Positions 30,453-39,822 of a stretch of 64,000 bases of DNA are shown piece by piece. A model generated the notes under the pieces. That model ran no database searches. It had not been told where the DNA came from and saw nothing but the letters and a program-made list of their open reading frames with translations. The stretch's first letter is position 1, and every line of letters starts with the position of its first letter. The DNA comes from Alphaproteobacteria bacterium (GTDB lineage Bacteria > Pseudomonadota > Alphaproteobacteria > UBA9219 > RGZA01): assembly GCA_033762625.1 (NCBI GenBank), contig JANRLI010000011.1, positions 140,623 to 204,622 of the forward strand, read 5' to 3'. A program made the position numbers and the translations under genes.

Positions 30453-33386
30453 TTGAAACCTAATTCGTCTGTTCTTCCAGCATTGATCTTATCGCTTGGC
30501 ACGGTTGTGCCAACGCAGTTTGTTTGCGCGCAGGAAATTGCCGAGCATGGGCAACCCATTCAGGTGCAAGCAAAGGTGCGCGCCGGTATTCACGATGATT
30601 ATGAACGCTTGGTTTTTGATTGGCCTGTGCAAATTTCCTACACCTTTTCGCAAAACGGCCAAGAAGTGAATTTGCGTTTTGCGCAAGGCGCGCCAGTTGA
30701 TTTAACGCAAATCAAACGCCGCCATCTCTCAAAAATTATTCATAGCGAACAAATCGCTGAAGGTAATGCGCGTATTATAAAGCTGCTTCTTGCTCCTGAT
30801 ACGGTTGCCAAACATGTGCAGCAAGCAGGCTTGGTCATACTCGATTTTTATGAAGGTCTCGCGCCCGTTGTTACAGTGTCATCCAATTTGCCGCAAGCAA
30901 TGTCGATTGCTGGCGAAGCACCTGTACAGCATGAGCAACATTCAGCAACGGTTGTAGCCCCGGCGCCGCCAGCACCTGAAGTAAAGGCAGAAAAACCTGA
31001 AGAAACAAAAGCGTCAGTAGCAGAGGCGTCTGCAGGAAAGAACACAAATGGCCCAACGCCACCCAATTTAGACGATGTTGGAAACGAGGGATTGCCACTA
31101 GTAACGATAGATCCCGGTATTGTTGCAGGAACCGCAATTTACCGCCGGGCGGATTATATCTATATCGTGTTTGGTAAAAAAATTACTTTGCCACTTGCAT
31201 CCATGCTGCGTGATACGCCGCGTGTAACATTAGAAAGCATGCAGTCGTCAACCGGAAGCGTGTATCGTTTTTATATGCCGCAGGATTTTAACCTGCGGTG
31301 TGTGCGTGAAGAAAACCGTTGGAGCATTCTGGCATCCAAAAAAGTTCCAACCGCTCCTATCAGTCTTACCCTGTCTGCGCAGCCTGATTATGCGCTAGGG
31401 GCACGTATTATTATTCCTGTCAGCAAGGCTGATGACGTGGTGCATTTTGTAGACCCCGAAATTGGCGATGAGTTGATTGTTGTGCCACTTGTGGGCTCCA
31501 GTCAGGCGGTGCGACAGGCCTACCAATATACGGATTTTCGATTTATTCCATCCGAGCAAGGCGTTGTTATTCGCCCATTGGTTGATGGCGTTGACGTAAA
31601 GCGTCAGGGCCTTGGCATTGAAATTACATCCGATAAAGGACTTCGTCTTTCATCAAGTAAAGATACCGGGCTTCCCAGTGATACACGTGCAACCACACCA
31701 TCAAAAGACCAGTTATTTGATTTAAACGACTGGTATGGGCCTGTTTCAAAATCCTATACGCAAATGCGCCAGCACTGGCAGCAAACCCTTGCTGAAGTTC
31801 CCGTAAATGAACGCGACCGCGTTCGTTTAAATATGGCGCGTTTTTATTTTGCACGTAACCATGCACAGGAAGCATTAGGGTTGCTTACACTTTTGTCGCA
31901 ACAAGTTCCAGATTTGCTTCACCGCAGTGAATTTCGCGCGCTGCGCGGCGCGGTACGCGTGCTTACCCATGATATTGGTGCACTTGAAGATTTCAATTCA
32001 CCCGATATTATGAATTATCCGGAAATGAAATTGTGGCGCGCGGTTGCTAAAACGCGCGTTATGGAATGGAAAGAAGCAGCCGAATTATTTGCCAGCGCTG
32101 ATAATGTGTTGGATAAATATCCTGAACCGTTCTTCACAGATTTTTCAATTACTGCCATCGAAGCTGCAATTGCGAGCAAGGATAAAACCTATGCTAATTC
32201 AGTGTTAGACAGATTGATGCAGCGTCACCCCGAACTTGATGCCTCGTCTGGCCCTGTCAATTATCTGCGCGGCGTATTAATGAGCTTAACCGATCGTTTA
32301 GACAGGGCAGAAAAGTTCTGGAATAAAGCAGCTAGCAGTAAGGACCAATTATATAAAGTACGCGCAAAATTATCGTTGACCGATTACGAAGTTATCAGTG
32401 GAAAAATTAATCCGCTGCAAGCTGCAGAAAAACTAGAAAAAGTGCGTTTTGCATGGCGTGGCGATGATCTGGAACTGGATATCCTGCGCCGTATTGGCAA
32501 ATTTTATATTGAAGGTGGCAAGATAGAAGAAGGCCTTGCAACGCTAAAGCAGGCGTTGGTGTTGTTGCCCGATAATGATGTGGCAAAAAAATTGCATGAG
32601 GAAATGGCGTTTGCATTTCGTGATGTGTTCTTGGGAAATAAAAACCGTAATATTTCAGCGCTTGATGCGCTCAGCCTTTACGAGCGTTTTTATGATTTAG
32701 CGCCGCCGGGCGCAGAAGGTGATGCGATTATACGTGCACTGGCACAGCGCATGGTATCGCTTGATTTATTAGATAGAGCCGCGGCACTACTGGCTGACCA
32801 ATCGCGCCACCGTTTAACAGGCGTGATGAAAACGCGGGTAGGGACGCAAGCCGCAGGAATTTATTTGCTCGATCATCAACCGGACGATGCGTTAAAAATT
32901 TTAAAAGACAGTGATGAGACGGGAACACCAGAAGATTTAGTGGTAGAACGTAATTTGTTAAAAGCAAAAGCGTTAGCCGTGTCAGGCAAGGAAGATGAAG
33001 CCAAAGCTATGCTCAAAAATATAAACAGTGAATATGCAACCCGTTTGTTGGTTGATATTGCATGGCGTGCGCATGATTGGGCGGGCGCTGCAACTATTCT
33101 CAATGACCTGATTGGTGCGCCGCATGCTGAAGCAATGAAGGCAGAAACCGCCCAGCTAGTTATCAGCCGCGCGATTGCCCTTGCACTGATTAACGATAGT
33201 GTAGCACTTGAAAAAATGCGGAGCGATTTTTCATCTGGGATGAAAGGTTTGCCGCAGGAAGAACTCTTTAAAATGCTAACGGAAGCAGATACAGGTCTGC
33301 CTCGCGACCCTTCGGCTATGAAATCGTTGATGGCCGATGTAGATTTGTTTCAAGGCTATCTTGAGAACTACCGTAATCTGAATTAA
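30453..33386 (+). CDS. Large secreted TPR-repeat protein downstream of cheY-cheZ
   Basis: The 977-residue protein has a signal peptide (LPALILSLGTVVPTQFVCA). The N-terminal region, about 30-150, resembles AMIN-like beta domains (YERLVFDWPVQISYTF, then ARIIKLLLAPD). A proline/alanine linker (about 160-215) and a further beta region follow. From about 430 to the end it is helical, with many TPR-like pairs (FYFARNHAQEALGLLTLL, YIEGGKIEEGLATLKQALVL). It starts at TTG 30453 with no visible Shine-Dalgarno sequence; an in-frame TGA at 30405 rules out a longer form. The protein is probably a periplasmic scaffold of the cell envelope or flagellum; similar genes follow flagellar clusters in related bacteria. 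Function unknown. Confidence 0.7.
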   Translation: MKPNSSVLPALILSLGTVVPTQFVCAQEIAEHGQPIQVQAKVRAGIHDDYERLVFDWPVQISYTFSQNGQEVNLRFAQGAPVDLTQIKRRHLSKIIHSEQIAEGNARIIKLLLAPDTVAKHVQQAGLVILDFYEGLAPVVTVSSNLPQAMSIAGEAPVQHEQHSATVVAPAPPAPEVKAEKPEETKASVAEASAGKNTNGPTPPNLDDVGNEGLPLVTIDPGIVAGTAIYRRADYIYIVFGKKITLPLASMLRDTPRVTLESMQSSTGSVYRFYMPQDFNLRCVREENRWSILASKKVPTAPISLTLSAQPDYALGARIIIPVSKADDVVHFVDPEIGDELIVVPLVGSSQAVRQAYQYTDFRFIPSEQGVVIRPLVDGVDVKRQGLGIEITSDKGLRLSSSKDTGLPSDTRATTPSKDQLFDLNDWYGPVSKSYTQMRQHWQQTLAEVPVNERDRVRLNMARFYFARNHAQEALGLLTLLSQQVPDLLHRSEFRALRGAVRVLTHDIGALEDFNSPDIMNYPEMKLWRAVAKTRVMEWKEAAELFASADNVLDKYPEPFFTDFSITAIEAAIASKDKTYANSVLDRLMQRHPELDASSGPVNYLRGVLMSLTDRLDRAEKFWNKAASSKDQLYKVRAKLSLTDYEVISGKINPLQAAEKLEKVRFAWRGDDLELDILRRIGKFYIEGGKIEEGLATLKQALVLLPDNDVAKKLHEEMAFAFRDVFLGNKNRNISALDALSLYERFYDLAPPGAEGDAIIRALAQRMVSLDLLDRAAALLADQSRHRLTGVMKTRVGTQAAGIYLLDHQPDDALKILKDSDETGTPEDLVVERNLLKAKALAVSGKEDEAKAMLKNINSEYATRLLVDIAWRAHDWAGAATILNDLIGAPHAEAMKAETAQLVISRAIALALINDSVALEKMRSDFSSGMKGLPQEELFKMLTEADTGLPRDPSAMKSLMADVDLFQGYLENYRNLN

Positions 33387-33603
33387 CATATTGAAATAAT
33401 TATAAAAATAATGATTTTCTGCTCTGTCGGGCTTCAAGAAGGCCACACCTTTTAATCTTGTTATGCAGGGCCAACTATTTTGCTTATAAGCCCATATATT
33501 TCATGCTATTTAGATGCCCATTCATAAGGCAAGTGACGACTCATTTGTTTTAATTCCGTCTAATATCTAAATAAGCTCTTCCAGCTCAAGAGGATGTATC
33601 CCC

Positions 33604-34527
33604 GTGTTGTCACGTTTCTTTGCTTTTTTTGCTTGTATTCTGTTACTCGCCAGCCCTGCTCACGCAGATGACAAACTTGCTCTCGGCGCGCCCATTCCAT
33701 GGGGGATTGACCTTCAGGAAGCATTTTCCCCGGCAAAGCACCGCATGCACGACTTCCACGATTTCATGCTTGTTATCATTACGGTGATCACGCTCTTTGT
33801 GATGTGCTTGCTGATTTTTGTGATTTTGCGTTTCAACGCAAAAGCTAATCCAAAACCAGCGACCTTTGCTCATAATACATTACTGGAAGTTATATGGACA
33901 TCAATTCCAGTGCTTATTCTTGTCGTGGTTGGCATTCCATCGATGCAATTGTTGTATTACGTTGATAAAACACCAAATCCTGAATTGACGCTGAAAGCAA
34001 CAGCGCATCAATGGTATTGGTCATACGAATTGCCAGACCAGAAAGTTGAAAGCTTTGATAGTCGCCCCATCTGGGATGGCACAAAGCAAACGCCAGAACA
34101 AATTGAAGCTGCGTTAAAAGATGCAGCGCCGAACTGGATTTATCCGACTGAACATCCACTGCGTTTGCTCGAAGTGGATAACCGTTTAGTGCTTCCGGTT
34201 GATACGCAAGTTCGCGTTTATACAACATCAACCGACGTTATCCATTCCTTTGCCGTTCCATCGCTTGGTGTTCGTAAAGATGGTGTTGTTGGTCGTTTGA
34301 ATGAAACGTGGCTCCAGATTGACAAAGAAGGCGTCTATTATGGTCAGTGCTCGCAGATTTGCGGTACGGGCCATGCTTTCATGCCCATCGTGATTGAAGC
34401 GGTGAGCAAAGAAAAGTTTGCGCAGTGGGTTGCTAAGAAAACTGGTGCCGCAGCGCCAGCTGAAACATCTGCGCCATCAAAGAAGCATTCGCAGCTGCAA
34501 CGCTCATCCATCATTGCCCAACAATAA
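33604..34527 (+). CDS. ctaC: Cytochrome c oxidase subunit II
   Basis: The 307-residue subunit accepts electrons from cytochrome c at its CuA centre. A signal peptide (to about 21) and two TM helices (about 54-76 and 94-117) precede the cupredoxin domain. CuA ligands are His214, Cys249, Cys253, His257 and Met260 in YGQCSQICGTGHAFMP. The aromatic electron-entry motif QWYWSYE is at 136-142. There is an insertion of about 30 residues after this motif (about 145-180) and a Lys/Ser/Ala-rich tail. The GTG start follows AGAGGAT. First gene of ctaC-ctaD-ctaB-ctaF-ctaG-ctaE. Confidence 0.96.
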   Translation: MLSRFFAFFACILLLASPAHADDKLALGAPIPWGIDLQEAFSPAKHRMHDFHDFMLVIITVITLFVMCLLIFVILRFNAKANPKPATFAHNTLLEVIWTSIPVLILVVVGIPSMQLLYYVDKTPNPELTLKATAHQWYWSYELPDQKVESFDSRPIWDGTKQTPEQIEAALKDAAPNWIYPTEHPLRLLEVDNRLVLPVDTQVRVYTTSTDVIHSFAVPSLGVRKDGVVGRLNETWLQIDKEGVYYGQCSQICGTGHAFMPIVIEAVSKEKFAQWVAKKTGAAAPAETSAPSKKHSQLQRSSIIAQQ

Positions 34528-34558
34528 GATTATCTATTCGACTTAGGAGTTCTTGAAT

Positions 34559-36145
34559 ATGTCAGCCGTAACACATGATGCGCACCACGATGATCACAAG
34601 CCAGGTTTTTTCGTGCGCTGGTTTTGTTCTACTAACCATAAAGATATCGGTACGCTTTATCTGCTGTTTTCGATTATCGCAGGTTTAATTGGAGGCCTGT
34701 TCTCCGTCATCATGCGCATGGAATTGCAGACCCCAGGGCTGCAATATGTAGCTGATGGACAGATGTGGAACGTGCTTGTTACCGCCCATGGTTTGACGAT
34801 GGTGTTCTTTGTCGTGATGCCTGCGGTGATTGGCGGTTTTGGTAACTGGTTTTTGCCGCTGATGATTGGCGCGCCCGATATGGCGTTCCCGCGCTTAAAC
34901 AATATCAGCTTCTGGTTGTTGGTTCCTTCTTTCCTACTGTTGCTTGGTTCGGCATTTGTTGGTCAAGGTGCTGGTACAGGCTGGACGGTTTATCCCCCGC
35001 TTGCAACATCCGGACAATCAGGGCCATCGGTTGATATGGCGATTTTTGCGCTCCATCTTGCGGGTGCATCATCCATTCTGGGCGCGGTAAATTTTATTAC
35101 TACAATATTTAACATGCGTGCACCCGGCATGACCTTGCACAAAATGCCATTGTTTGTTTGGGCGATGTTGGTTACCGCTTTCTTGCTCTTGCTTGCTGTG
35201 CCTGTTCTTGGTGGTGCAATTACTATGCTGCTCACCGACCGTAATTTTGGCTCAACCTTCTTTGATCCAGCTGGGGGCGGCGACCCATTATTGTACCAGC
35301 ATTTATTCTGGTTTTTTGGCCATCCCGAAGTTTACATCATGATTTTGCCGGGCTTTGGTATCATCAGTCACATCGTTTCAACTTTTTCTAAGAAACCTGT
35401 GTTCGGTTATTTGGCAATGGCCTACGCGATGATTTCAATCGGCGTAGTCGGTTTCGTAGTCTGGGCTCACCACATGTATGTATCAGGTATTGATGTGGAT
35501 ACCCGTGCATACTTTACTGCTGCAACACTGATAATCGCGGTGCCAACAGGGATTAAAATCTTTTCATGGATTGCAACCATGTGGGGCGGTTCGATTGAGT
35601 TCAAAACCCCCATGCTATGGGCTATTGGCTTTATCTTTTTGTTCACAATTGGGGGTGTAACTGGCGTTGTGCTTGCGAATGCCGGTGTGGACGTTGTACT
35701 CCATAACACCTATTACGTAGTCGCGCATTTCCATTATGTGCTGTCACTTGGTGCTGTGTTCACCATTTTTGCCGGTTTTTATTACTGGATTGGTAAGATG
35801 TCTGGTCGCCAATACCCTGAATGGATGGGTGTTGTTCATTTCTGGCTCACCTTTGTGGGTGTAAACCTTACTTTCTTCCCGCAACACTTCCTGGGATTGC
35901 AGGGTATGCCGCGTCATTACCCCGATTACCCGGATGCGCTTACCGGCTGGAACCTCGTTTCATCGATTGGCTCATATATTTCATATGCTGCTGCCTTATG
36001 GTTCGTGGTGGTAGTGATTGTGACGCTCAAATATGGCAAGAAAGTTGGCGCAAATTACTGGAATGAGCATGCCAATACATTGGAATGGACATTGCCGTCG
36101 CCACCACCATTCCATCAATTCGAAACACTGCCCCGTGTAAAATAA
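34559..36145 (+). CDS. ctaD: Cytochrome c oxidase subunit I (aa3 type)
   Basis: The 528-residue subunit holds heme a and the heme a3-CuB site and reduces oxygen to water while pumping protons. Twelve TM helices are visible. The CuB region [10 protein letters not shown] with the cross-linked His-Tyr pair, the D-channel Asn region [20 protein letters not shown] and the heme-ligand segment [10 protein letters not shown] are all present. This is an A-type aa3 oxidase. I chose ATG 34559, 9 bases after AGGAG, over the in-frame TTG at 34553. Confidence 0.97.
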   Translation: MSAVTHDAHHDDHKPGFFVRWFCSTNHKDIGTLYLLFSIIAGLIGGLFSVIMRMELQTPGLQYVADGQMWNVLVTAHGLTMVFFVVMPAVIGGFGNWFLPLMIGAPDMAFPRLNNISFWLLVPSFLLLLGSAFVGQGAGTGWTVYPPLATSGQSGPSVDMAIFALHLAGASSILGAVNFITTIFNMRAPGMTLHKMPLFVWAMLVTAFLLLLAVPVLGGAITMLLTDRNFGSTFFDPAGGGDPLLYQHLFWFFGHPEVYIMILPGFGIISHIVSTFSKKPVFGYLAMAYAMISIGVVGFVVWAHHMYVSGIDVDTRAYFTAATLIIAVPTGIKIFSWIATMWGGSIEFKTPMLWAIGFIFLFTIGGVTGVVLANAGVDVVLHNTYYVVAHFHYVLSLGAVFTIFAGFYYWIGKMSGRQYPEWMGVVHFWLTFVGVNLTFFPQHFLGLQGMPRHYPDYPDALTGWNLVSSIGSYISYAAALWFVVVVIVTLKYGKKVGANYWNEHANTLEWTLPSPPPFHQFETLPRVK

Positions 36146-36172
36146 AATAAGTTGAGTTAAGTAAACCGCACA

Positions 36173-37108
36173 ATGACATTGTCACCTCTCGCGCTACAGG
36201 AACATCAACCGCTTGCATCCGATGTTGAAGCAAGCGTGCGCGATTATATTGCGCTTCTAAAGCCGCGGGTCATGTCATTAGTAGTATTTACAGGGCTTGT
36301 TGGAATCGTTGTCGCGCCAGTGCCGATTAATCCTGTGCTTGCTTTTGTTGCGGTACTTTGTATTGCGCTGGCAAGCGGCGCAAGTGGCGCGATTAACATG
36401 TGGTACGAGCGTGATGTGGATGCGCTGATGGTGCGTACCCGCAACCGTCCGTTGCCACGTGGGCGTATTGCGCCTGAGCATGCGTTGGAATTTGGCGTCG
36501 TGATGCTCTGCGTGTCTGTGTTGCTGATGGGTGTTGCATTGAACTGGTTTGCGGCTGCTTTACTTGCATCTGCAGCCGCGTTTTATATATTTATTTATAC
36601 TATTTGGCTTAAGCGCAGTACCCCGCAAAATATAGTCATTGGCGGCGCAGCGGGTGCTTTTCCGCCTATGATTGGGTGGGTTGCTGCAACAGGCCAGTTG
36701 GAATTACCAGCGATTGTTCTGTTTGCGTTGATTTTCTTTTGGACGCCACCGCATTTCTGGGCGCTTGCACTGTATCGCAGCGATGATTATGCCCGTGCGG
36801 GTATCCCCATGTTGCCAGTTGTTGCAGGTGAACGCGCCACAAAAATCCAGATGCTTGTCTATACCTTATTGCTTGTTCCCATTGCATTGGCGCCATGCTT
36901 TCTTGGATTTGCGGGCTGGTTATATGCGATAACCGCGATTCTATTCAGCATCGGCTTTATTGCTTACGCAGCCGCCGTGTTCTTTGACAAAGATTATAAG
37001 ATCGCCAAAGGTATGTTCAAATTCTCGCTGCTTTATTTGACGTCTCTGTTTATGGCGCTGCTGATTGAACGTGTGGCCGGGTTCCCAGCTACAGGATGGC
37101 AGCTATGA
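36173..37108 (+). CDS. ctaB: Protoheme IX farnesyltransferase (heme O synthase)
   Basis: The 311-residue UbiA-family membrane protein attaches farnesyl to heme B to give heme O, which CtaA converts to heme A. The two Asp-rich prenyl-binding loops are visible: MWYERDVDALMVRTRNRPLPRG and LYRSDDYARAGIPMLPVVAG. Several TM helices fill the rest. It overlaps the small ctaF-like gene by ATGA. Confidence 0.95.
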   Translation: MTLSPLALQEHQPLASDVEASVRDYIALLKPRVMSLVVFTGLVGIVVAPVPINPVLAFVAVLCIALASGASGAINMWYERDVDALMVRTRNRPLPRGRIAPEHALEFGVVMLCVSVLLMGVALNWFAAALLASAAAFYIFIYTIWLKRSTPQNIVIGGAAGAFPPMIGWVAATGQLELPAIVLFALIFFWTPPHFWALALYRSDDYARAGIPMLPVVAGERATKIQMLVYTLLLVPIALAPCFLGFAGWLYAITAILFSIGFIAYAAAVFFDKDYKIAKGMFKFSLLYLTSLFMALLIERVAGFPATGWQL

Positions 37109-37251
37109 GCGAGCCAGTTGTAAAGATTTCCATTCCGCCTGCGCGCGCAAAACGTAATTGGGCAATTGCCATTGGGCTGATTGCTTTTGTGGTAATTATT
37201 TATGTGGTCACCGTTGTTAAAATCCATATTCATGGCGGCGTGCAACCATGA
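37105..37251 (+). CDS. Small CtaF/CoxF-like membrane protein (48 aa)
   Basis: ATG 37105 overlaps the ctaB stop (ATGA), and the TGA at 37249-37251 overlaps the ctaG ATG (ATGA). The 48-residue product has a basic N-terminal part (RAKRN) and one TM helix (about 20-39, IAIGLIAFVVIIYVVTVV), and ends in a His-containing tail (KIHIHGG). A single-TM protein of this size between ctaB and ctaG is typical of alphaproteobacterial cox operons (CtaF/CoxF). The two overlaps leave little doubt that it is translated; its exact role in oxidase assembly is not known. Confidence 0.8.
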   Translation: MSEPVVKISIPPARAKRNWAIAIGLIAFVVIIYVVTVVKIHIHGGVQP

Positions 37252-37883
37252 AGCAATTTGGGGCGAAGCCATCTGATAATCTGCAAAGCAAAAACCGCAG
37301 CGTTGGCATGAAGCTGGCGGGTGGCGTTTTTGTTATGCTTGCATTGGCATTCATCTCTGTTCCGCTTTACAATCTCTATTGCAAAAAGACGGGTTATGGT
37401 GGTGCAACACAGGTTGCAGCTGCGCCATTGCAAGACGGCATCTTGGATCGCAAGATTAAAATCCGTTTCAACGCCGATGTGGCGCCCGGATTGTTGTGGA
37501 GTTTCAAGCCCGCAATCAACGAAATTGAAGTACGTATCGGCGAAGCGCAAAAAATTATTTATGAAGCGCGCAGCCAAAGCAAAACCAATGATATCGGCGT
37601 GGCTGTATATAATGTGCAGCCTGATCGTGCCGGATTATATTTTAATAAGGTTCAATGCTTCTGCTTTGATGAAAAGCCGTTAAAGGCTGGTGAAACCGCT
37701 GAGTTGCCCGTGCAGTTTTTTGTTGATCCAGCCTTGGCAAGCGACAGACAAATGGATGATGTAAAAACCATCACGCTTTCTTATACCTTTTTTGCTGCCA
37801 AAAGCCCAACGCTTGCACAAGCGCAGAAAAAATTTGATATCAAACAAACCCAATTGCTGGAAACAGCAAAAAATATACCTTAA
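37248..37883 (+). CDS. ctaG: Cytochrome c oxidase assembly protein CtaG/Cox11
   Basis: The 211-residue single-TM protein delivers copper to the CuB site of subunit I. After the TM helix (about 20-38), the periplasmic domain holds the PLYNLYCKKTGYGG Cys and the copper motif FNKVQCFCFDE, followed by FFVDPAL. Length is normal for the family. Confidence 0.95.
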   Translation: MKQFGAKPSDNLQSKNRSVGMKLAGGVFVMLALAFISVPLYNLYCKKTGYGGATQVAAAPLQDGILDRKIKIRFNADVAPGLLWSFKPAINEIEVRIGEAQKIIYEARSQSKTNDIGVAVYNVQPDRAGLYFNKVQCFCFDEKPLKAGETAELPVQFFVDPALASDRQMDDVKTITLSYTFFAAKSPTLAQAQKKFDIKQTQLLETAKNIP

Positions 37884-37906
37884 TTTTGGCCTTAAAGGAG
37901 AACAGT

Positions 37907-38770
37907 ATGTCTGAACATCGCGAAAATGAATACGAGGACAGTGGCATCCCGCAACCTTATCACTTGGTTGCGCCGTCCATCATGCCGCTGCTTGGCGCAT
38001 TTGCTGCAGGTATATTGGCTGTGGGTATGATTTTATTTATGCATAAAATCAAACTTACTTTGGGTAGCTTTGCCTTTGAATTCGACAGCAAGGTTTTAAT
38101 CCTTGGTGCGATCGCCGTTCTGGCCGTCATGTTCTATTGGTGGAAAGACGTGATTAAAGAAGCCTATGTTGAAAAACTGCATGGCCCGCTAGTAAAAATC
38201 GGCCTTCGTTATGGTATGGCATTATTCATCGCCTCAGAAGTTATGTTCTTTGTTGCTTTTTTCTGGGCGTATTTCAGTTCCGCGCTTTATCCAGTTGGCG
38301 GTGTTTGGCCACCAAAGGGTATTCACACAATTGATCCGTTTGATTTACCTTTCGTGATGACGATTATCCTTCTGCTTTCGGGCTCGACCGTGACTTTTGC
38401 TCACGAAGCATTGGTAGAAGGTCGCCGCAAAGATGCAATTCAAGCTTTGGGCTTAAGCGTATTGCTCGGCATACTGTTTACCTGTTTTCAGGTTTACGAA
38501 TATATGAACGGTCATTTCAGCTTTAAGGATGGCATTTTTCCTTCAACCTTCTTTATGGCAACGGGCTTCCACGGGTTCCACGTGCTGATCGGGACGATCT
38601 TCTTGATAGTTGCTTGGGTGCGCACAGCAAAAGGTCATTTCACCAAGGATAGCCATTTTGGTTTTGAAGCTGCCGCTTGGTATTGGCACTTCGTTGACGT
38701 GGTATGGCTGTTCCTCTTCACATCTGTTTACTGGTGGGGTTCGGGTCCGCAAGTGCCAGGACATGGATAA
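37907..38770 (+). CDS. ctaE: Cytochrome c oxidase subunit III
   Basis: The 287-residue seven-TM subunit stabilises the oxidase. Landmarks include HLVAPSIMPLLGAFAAG, the SEVMFFVAFFWAYF helix, GFHGFHVLIGTIFL and AAWYWHFVDVVWLFLF at the C-terminus. I chose ATG 37907 because AAAGGAG ends 6 bases upstream; the frame is open seven codons further to a TTG. Its end overlaps the DUF983 gene by 8 bases. Confidence 0.96.
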   Translation: MSEHRENEYEDSGIPQPYHLVAPSIMPLLGAFAAGILAVGMILFMHKIKLTLGSFAFEFDSKVLILGAIAVLAVMFYWWKDVIKEAYVEKLHGPLVKIGLRYGMALFIASEVMFFVAFFWAYFSSALYPVGGVWPPKGIHTIDPFDLPFVMTIILLLSGSTVTFAHEALVEGRRKDAIQALGLSVLLGILFTCFQVYEYMNGHFSFKDGIFPSTFFMATGFHGFHVLIGTIFLIVAWVRTAKGHFTKDSHFGFEAAAWYWHFVDVVWLFLFTSVYWWGSGPQVPGHG

Positions 38771-39116
38771 TCTATCCAGCCTGCTTGCCAAAGGAGTAGC
38801 GTGCCGCTGTCCAAAATGCGGGCAGGGCGCATTATTCAAAGGTTATATTACGCTCGTTGATTATTGTGCTGTTTGCCGGTTGCCACTCGCCAAAAACGAT
38901 AATGGCGATGGTCCTGCGGTATTCCTGATTTTTATTTTAGGCTTTTGCATGGTGCCGCCCGCTATTATTATTGCCATGCGTGTTGATTGGCCTTTATGGA
39001 TCCATGGGGTGCTGTGGGGCGTGCTTATCCTTGGCGCTACGCTTGGGATGTTGCGTCCGGCAAAAGCGCTAACCGTTGCACTGCAATACAAAAACAGACC
39101 AGAAATTTTTCAGTAA
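38763..39116 (+). CDS. DUF983 family membrane protein
   Basis: The product is 117 residues from ATG 38763, which lies inside the last codons of ctaE. The N-terminal zinc-ribbon-like CxxC pair (CRCPKCGQG, then CAVCRLPLAKNDNGDGP) and two TM helices (about 48-70 and 75-95) define DUF983. Members are usual in alphaproteobacterial cox operons between ctaE and the SURF1 gene. Role in oxidase biogenesis is presumed. Its TAA shares a base with the next ATG. Confidence 0.88.
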   Translation: MDNLSSLLAKGVACRCPKCGQGALFKGYITLVDYCAVCRLPLAKNDNGDGPAVFLIFILGFCMVPPAIIIAMRVDWPLWIHGVLWGVLILGATLGMLRPAKALTVALQYKNRPEIFQ

Positions 39117-39820
39117 TGGCACTTCCAACACTCAAATTCACGCCAAAGCTTGGGCCAAGCATCACCACAGCGGTGATAGTTGCGCTATTGTTGGCGCTTG
39201 GCACATGGCAGATGCAGCGTGGAGAATGGAAAACCGCACTGATTGCGGAGCGATCTGCACGGCTTGCTGAAAAACCGATGGTATTGAAAGGGCTTCCGGA
39301 TGGACCTGTTTCCGATCTCTATTATCGCGGCGCGTATGTTACGGCATCGGTGAAAATCGCGCGGCCATATTATACGTTTTCCCATACATCGGAACATGGT
39401 ATTGGGTTTCAGCTTTATTTTCCTGAAACATGGAATGACAACCGCTGGTTCATTCGTAAATCGGATTTTCTAACGATGGAAGAGTGGAGAGCGGGGGGTC
39501 TGCGTTGGCCTACCAACGAACAGTTGGCTAATGAACCACCTCATGAACAACTGGGTATTTTTGTACCTTTGGAAGATGCAGCAAATTTTATTGTGCTGAA
39601 GGAAATCGGCAGCGAGCCCATTCGCCCACTGGATAAGGTGGAACCTGTTATTTTTATACCGATTTTTGAATGGGGTAGCGTACAACATGAATTGTTAAAA
39701 TCGCGCCTGCTCAATATAAGCAATAACCACAAGGCTTATTCGCTAACTTGGTTTTTGCTCGCCTTCGCCTTATGCGTGATTTATGTTGCTTCACATACCA
39801 AGCTCGTTTCCAAGGACTAA
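39116..39820 (+). CDS. SURF1 family oxidase assembly protein
   Basis: The product is 234 residues from ATG 39116 (TAATG overlap with the DUF983 gene). The topology is that of Surf1: TM helix near the N-terminus (TAVIVALLLALGTWQ), a periplasmic domain, and a second TM near the C-terminus (YSLTWFLLAFALCVIYV). The GTWQMQRGEWKTALI motif and YYRGAYV are family landmarks. Surf1 binds heme a and helps its insertion into subunit I. The longer frame that starts at 38987 lies inside the DUF983 gene and is rejected. Confidence 0.9.
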   Translation: MALPTLKFTPKLGPSITTAVIVALLLALGTWQMQRGEWKTALIAERSARLAEKPMVLKGLPDGPVSDLYYRGAYVTASVKIARPYYTFSHTSEHGIGFQLYFPETWNDNRWFIRKSDFLTMEEWRAGGLRWPTNEQLANEPPHEQLGIFVPLEDAANFIVLKEIGSEPIRPLDKVEPVIFIPIFEWGSVQHELLKSRLLNISNNHKAYSLTWFLLAFALCVIYVASHTKLVSKD

Positions 39821-39822
39821 TC

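Noticed and set aside
38610..38762. Extended start of the DUF983 gene
   Set aside because: The extension overlaps ctaE coding sequence; ATG 38763 yields the family's zinc-ribbon start.
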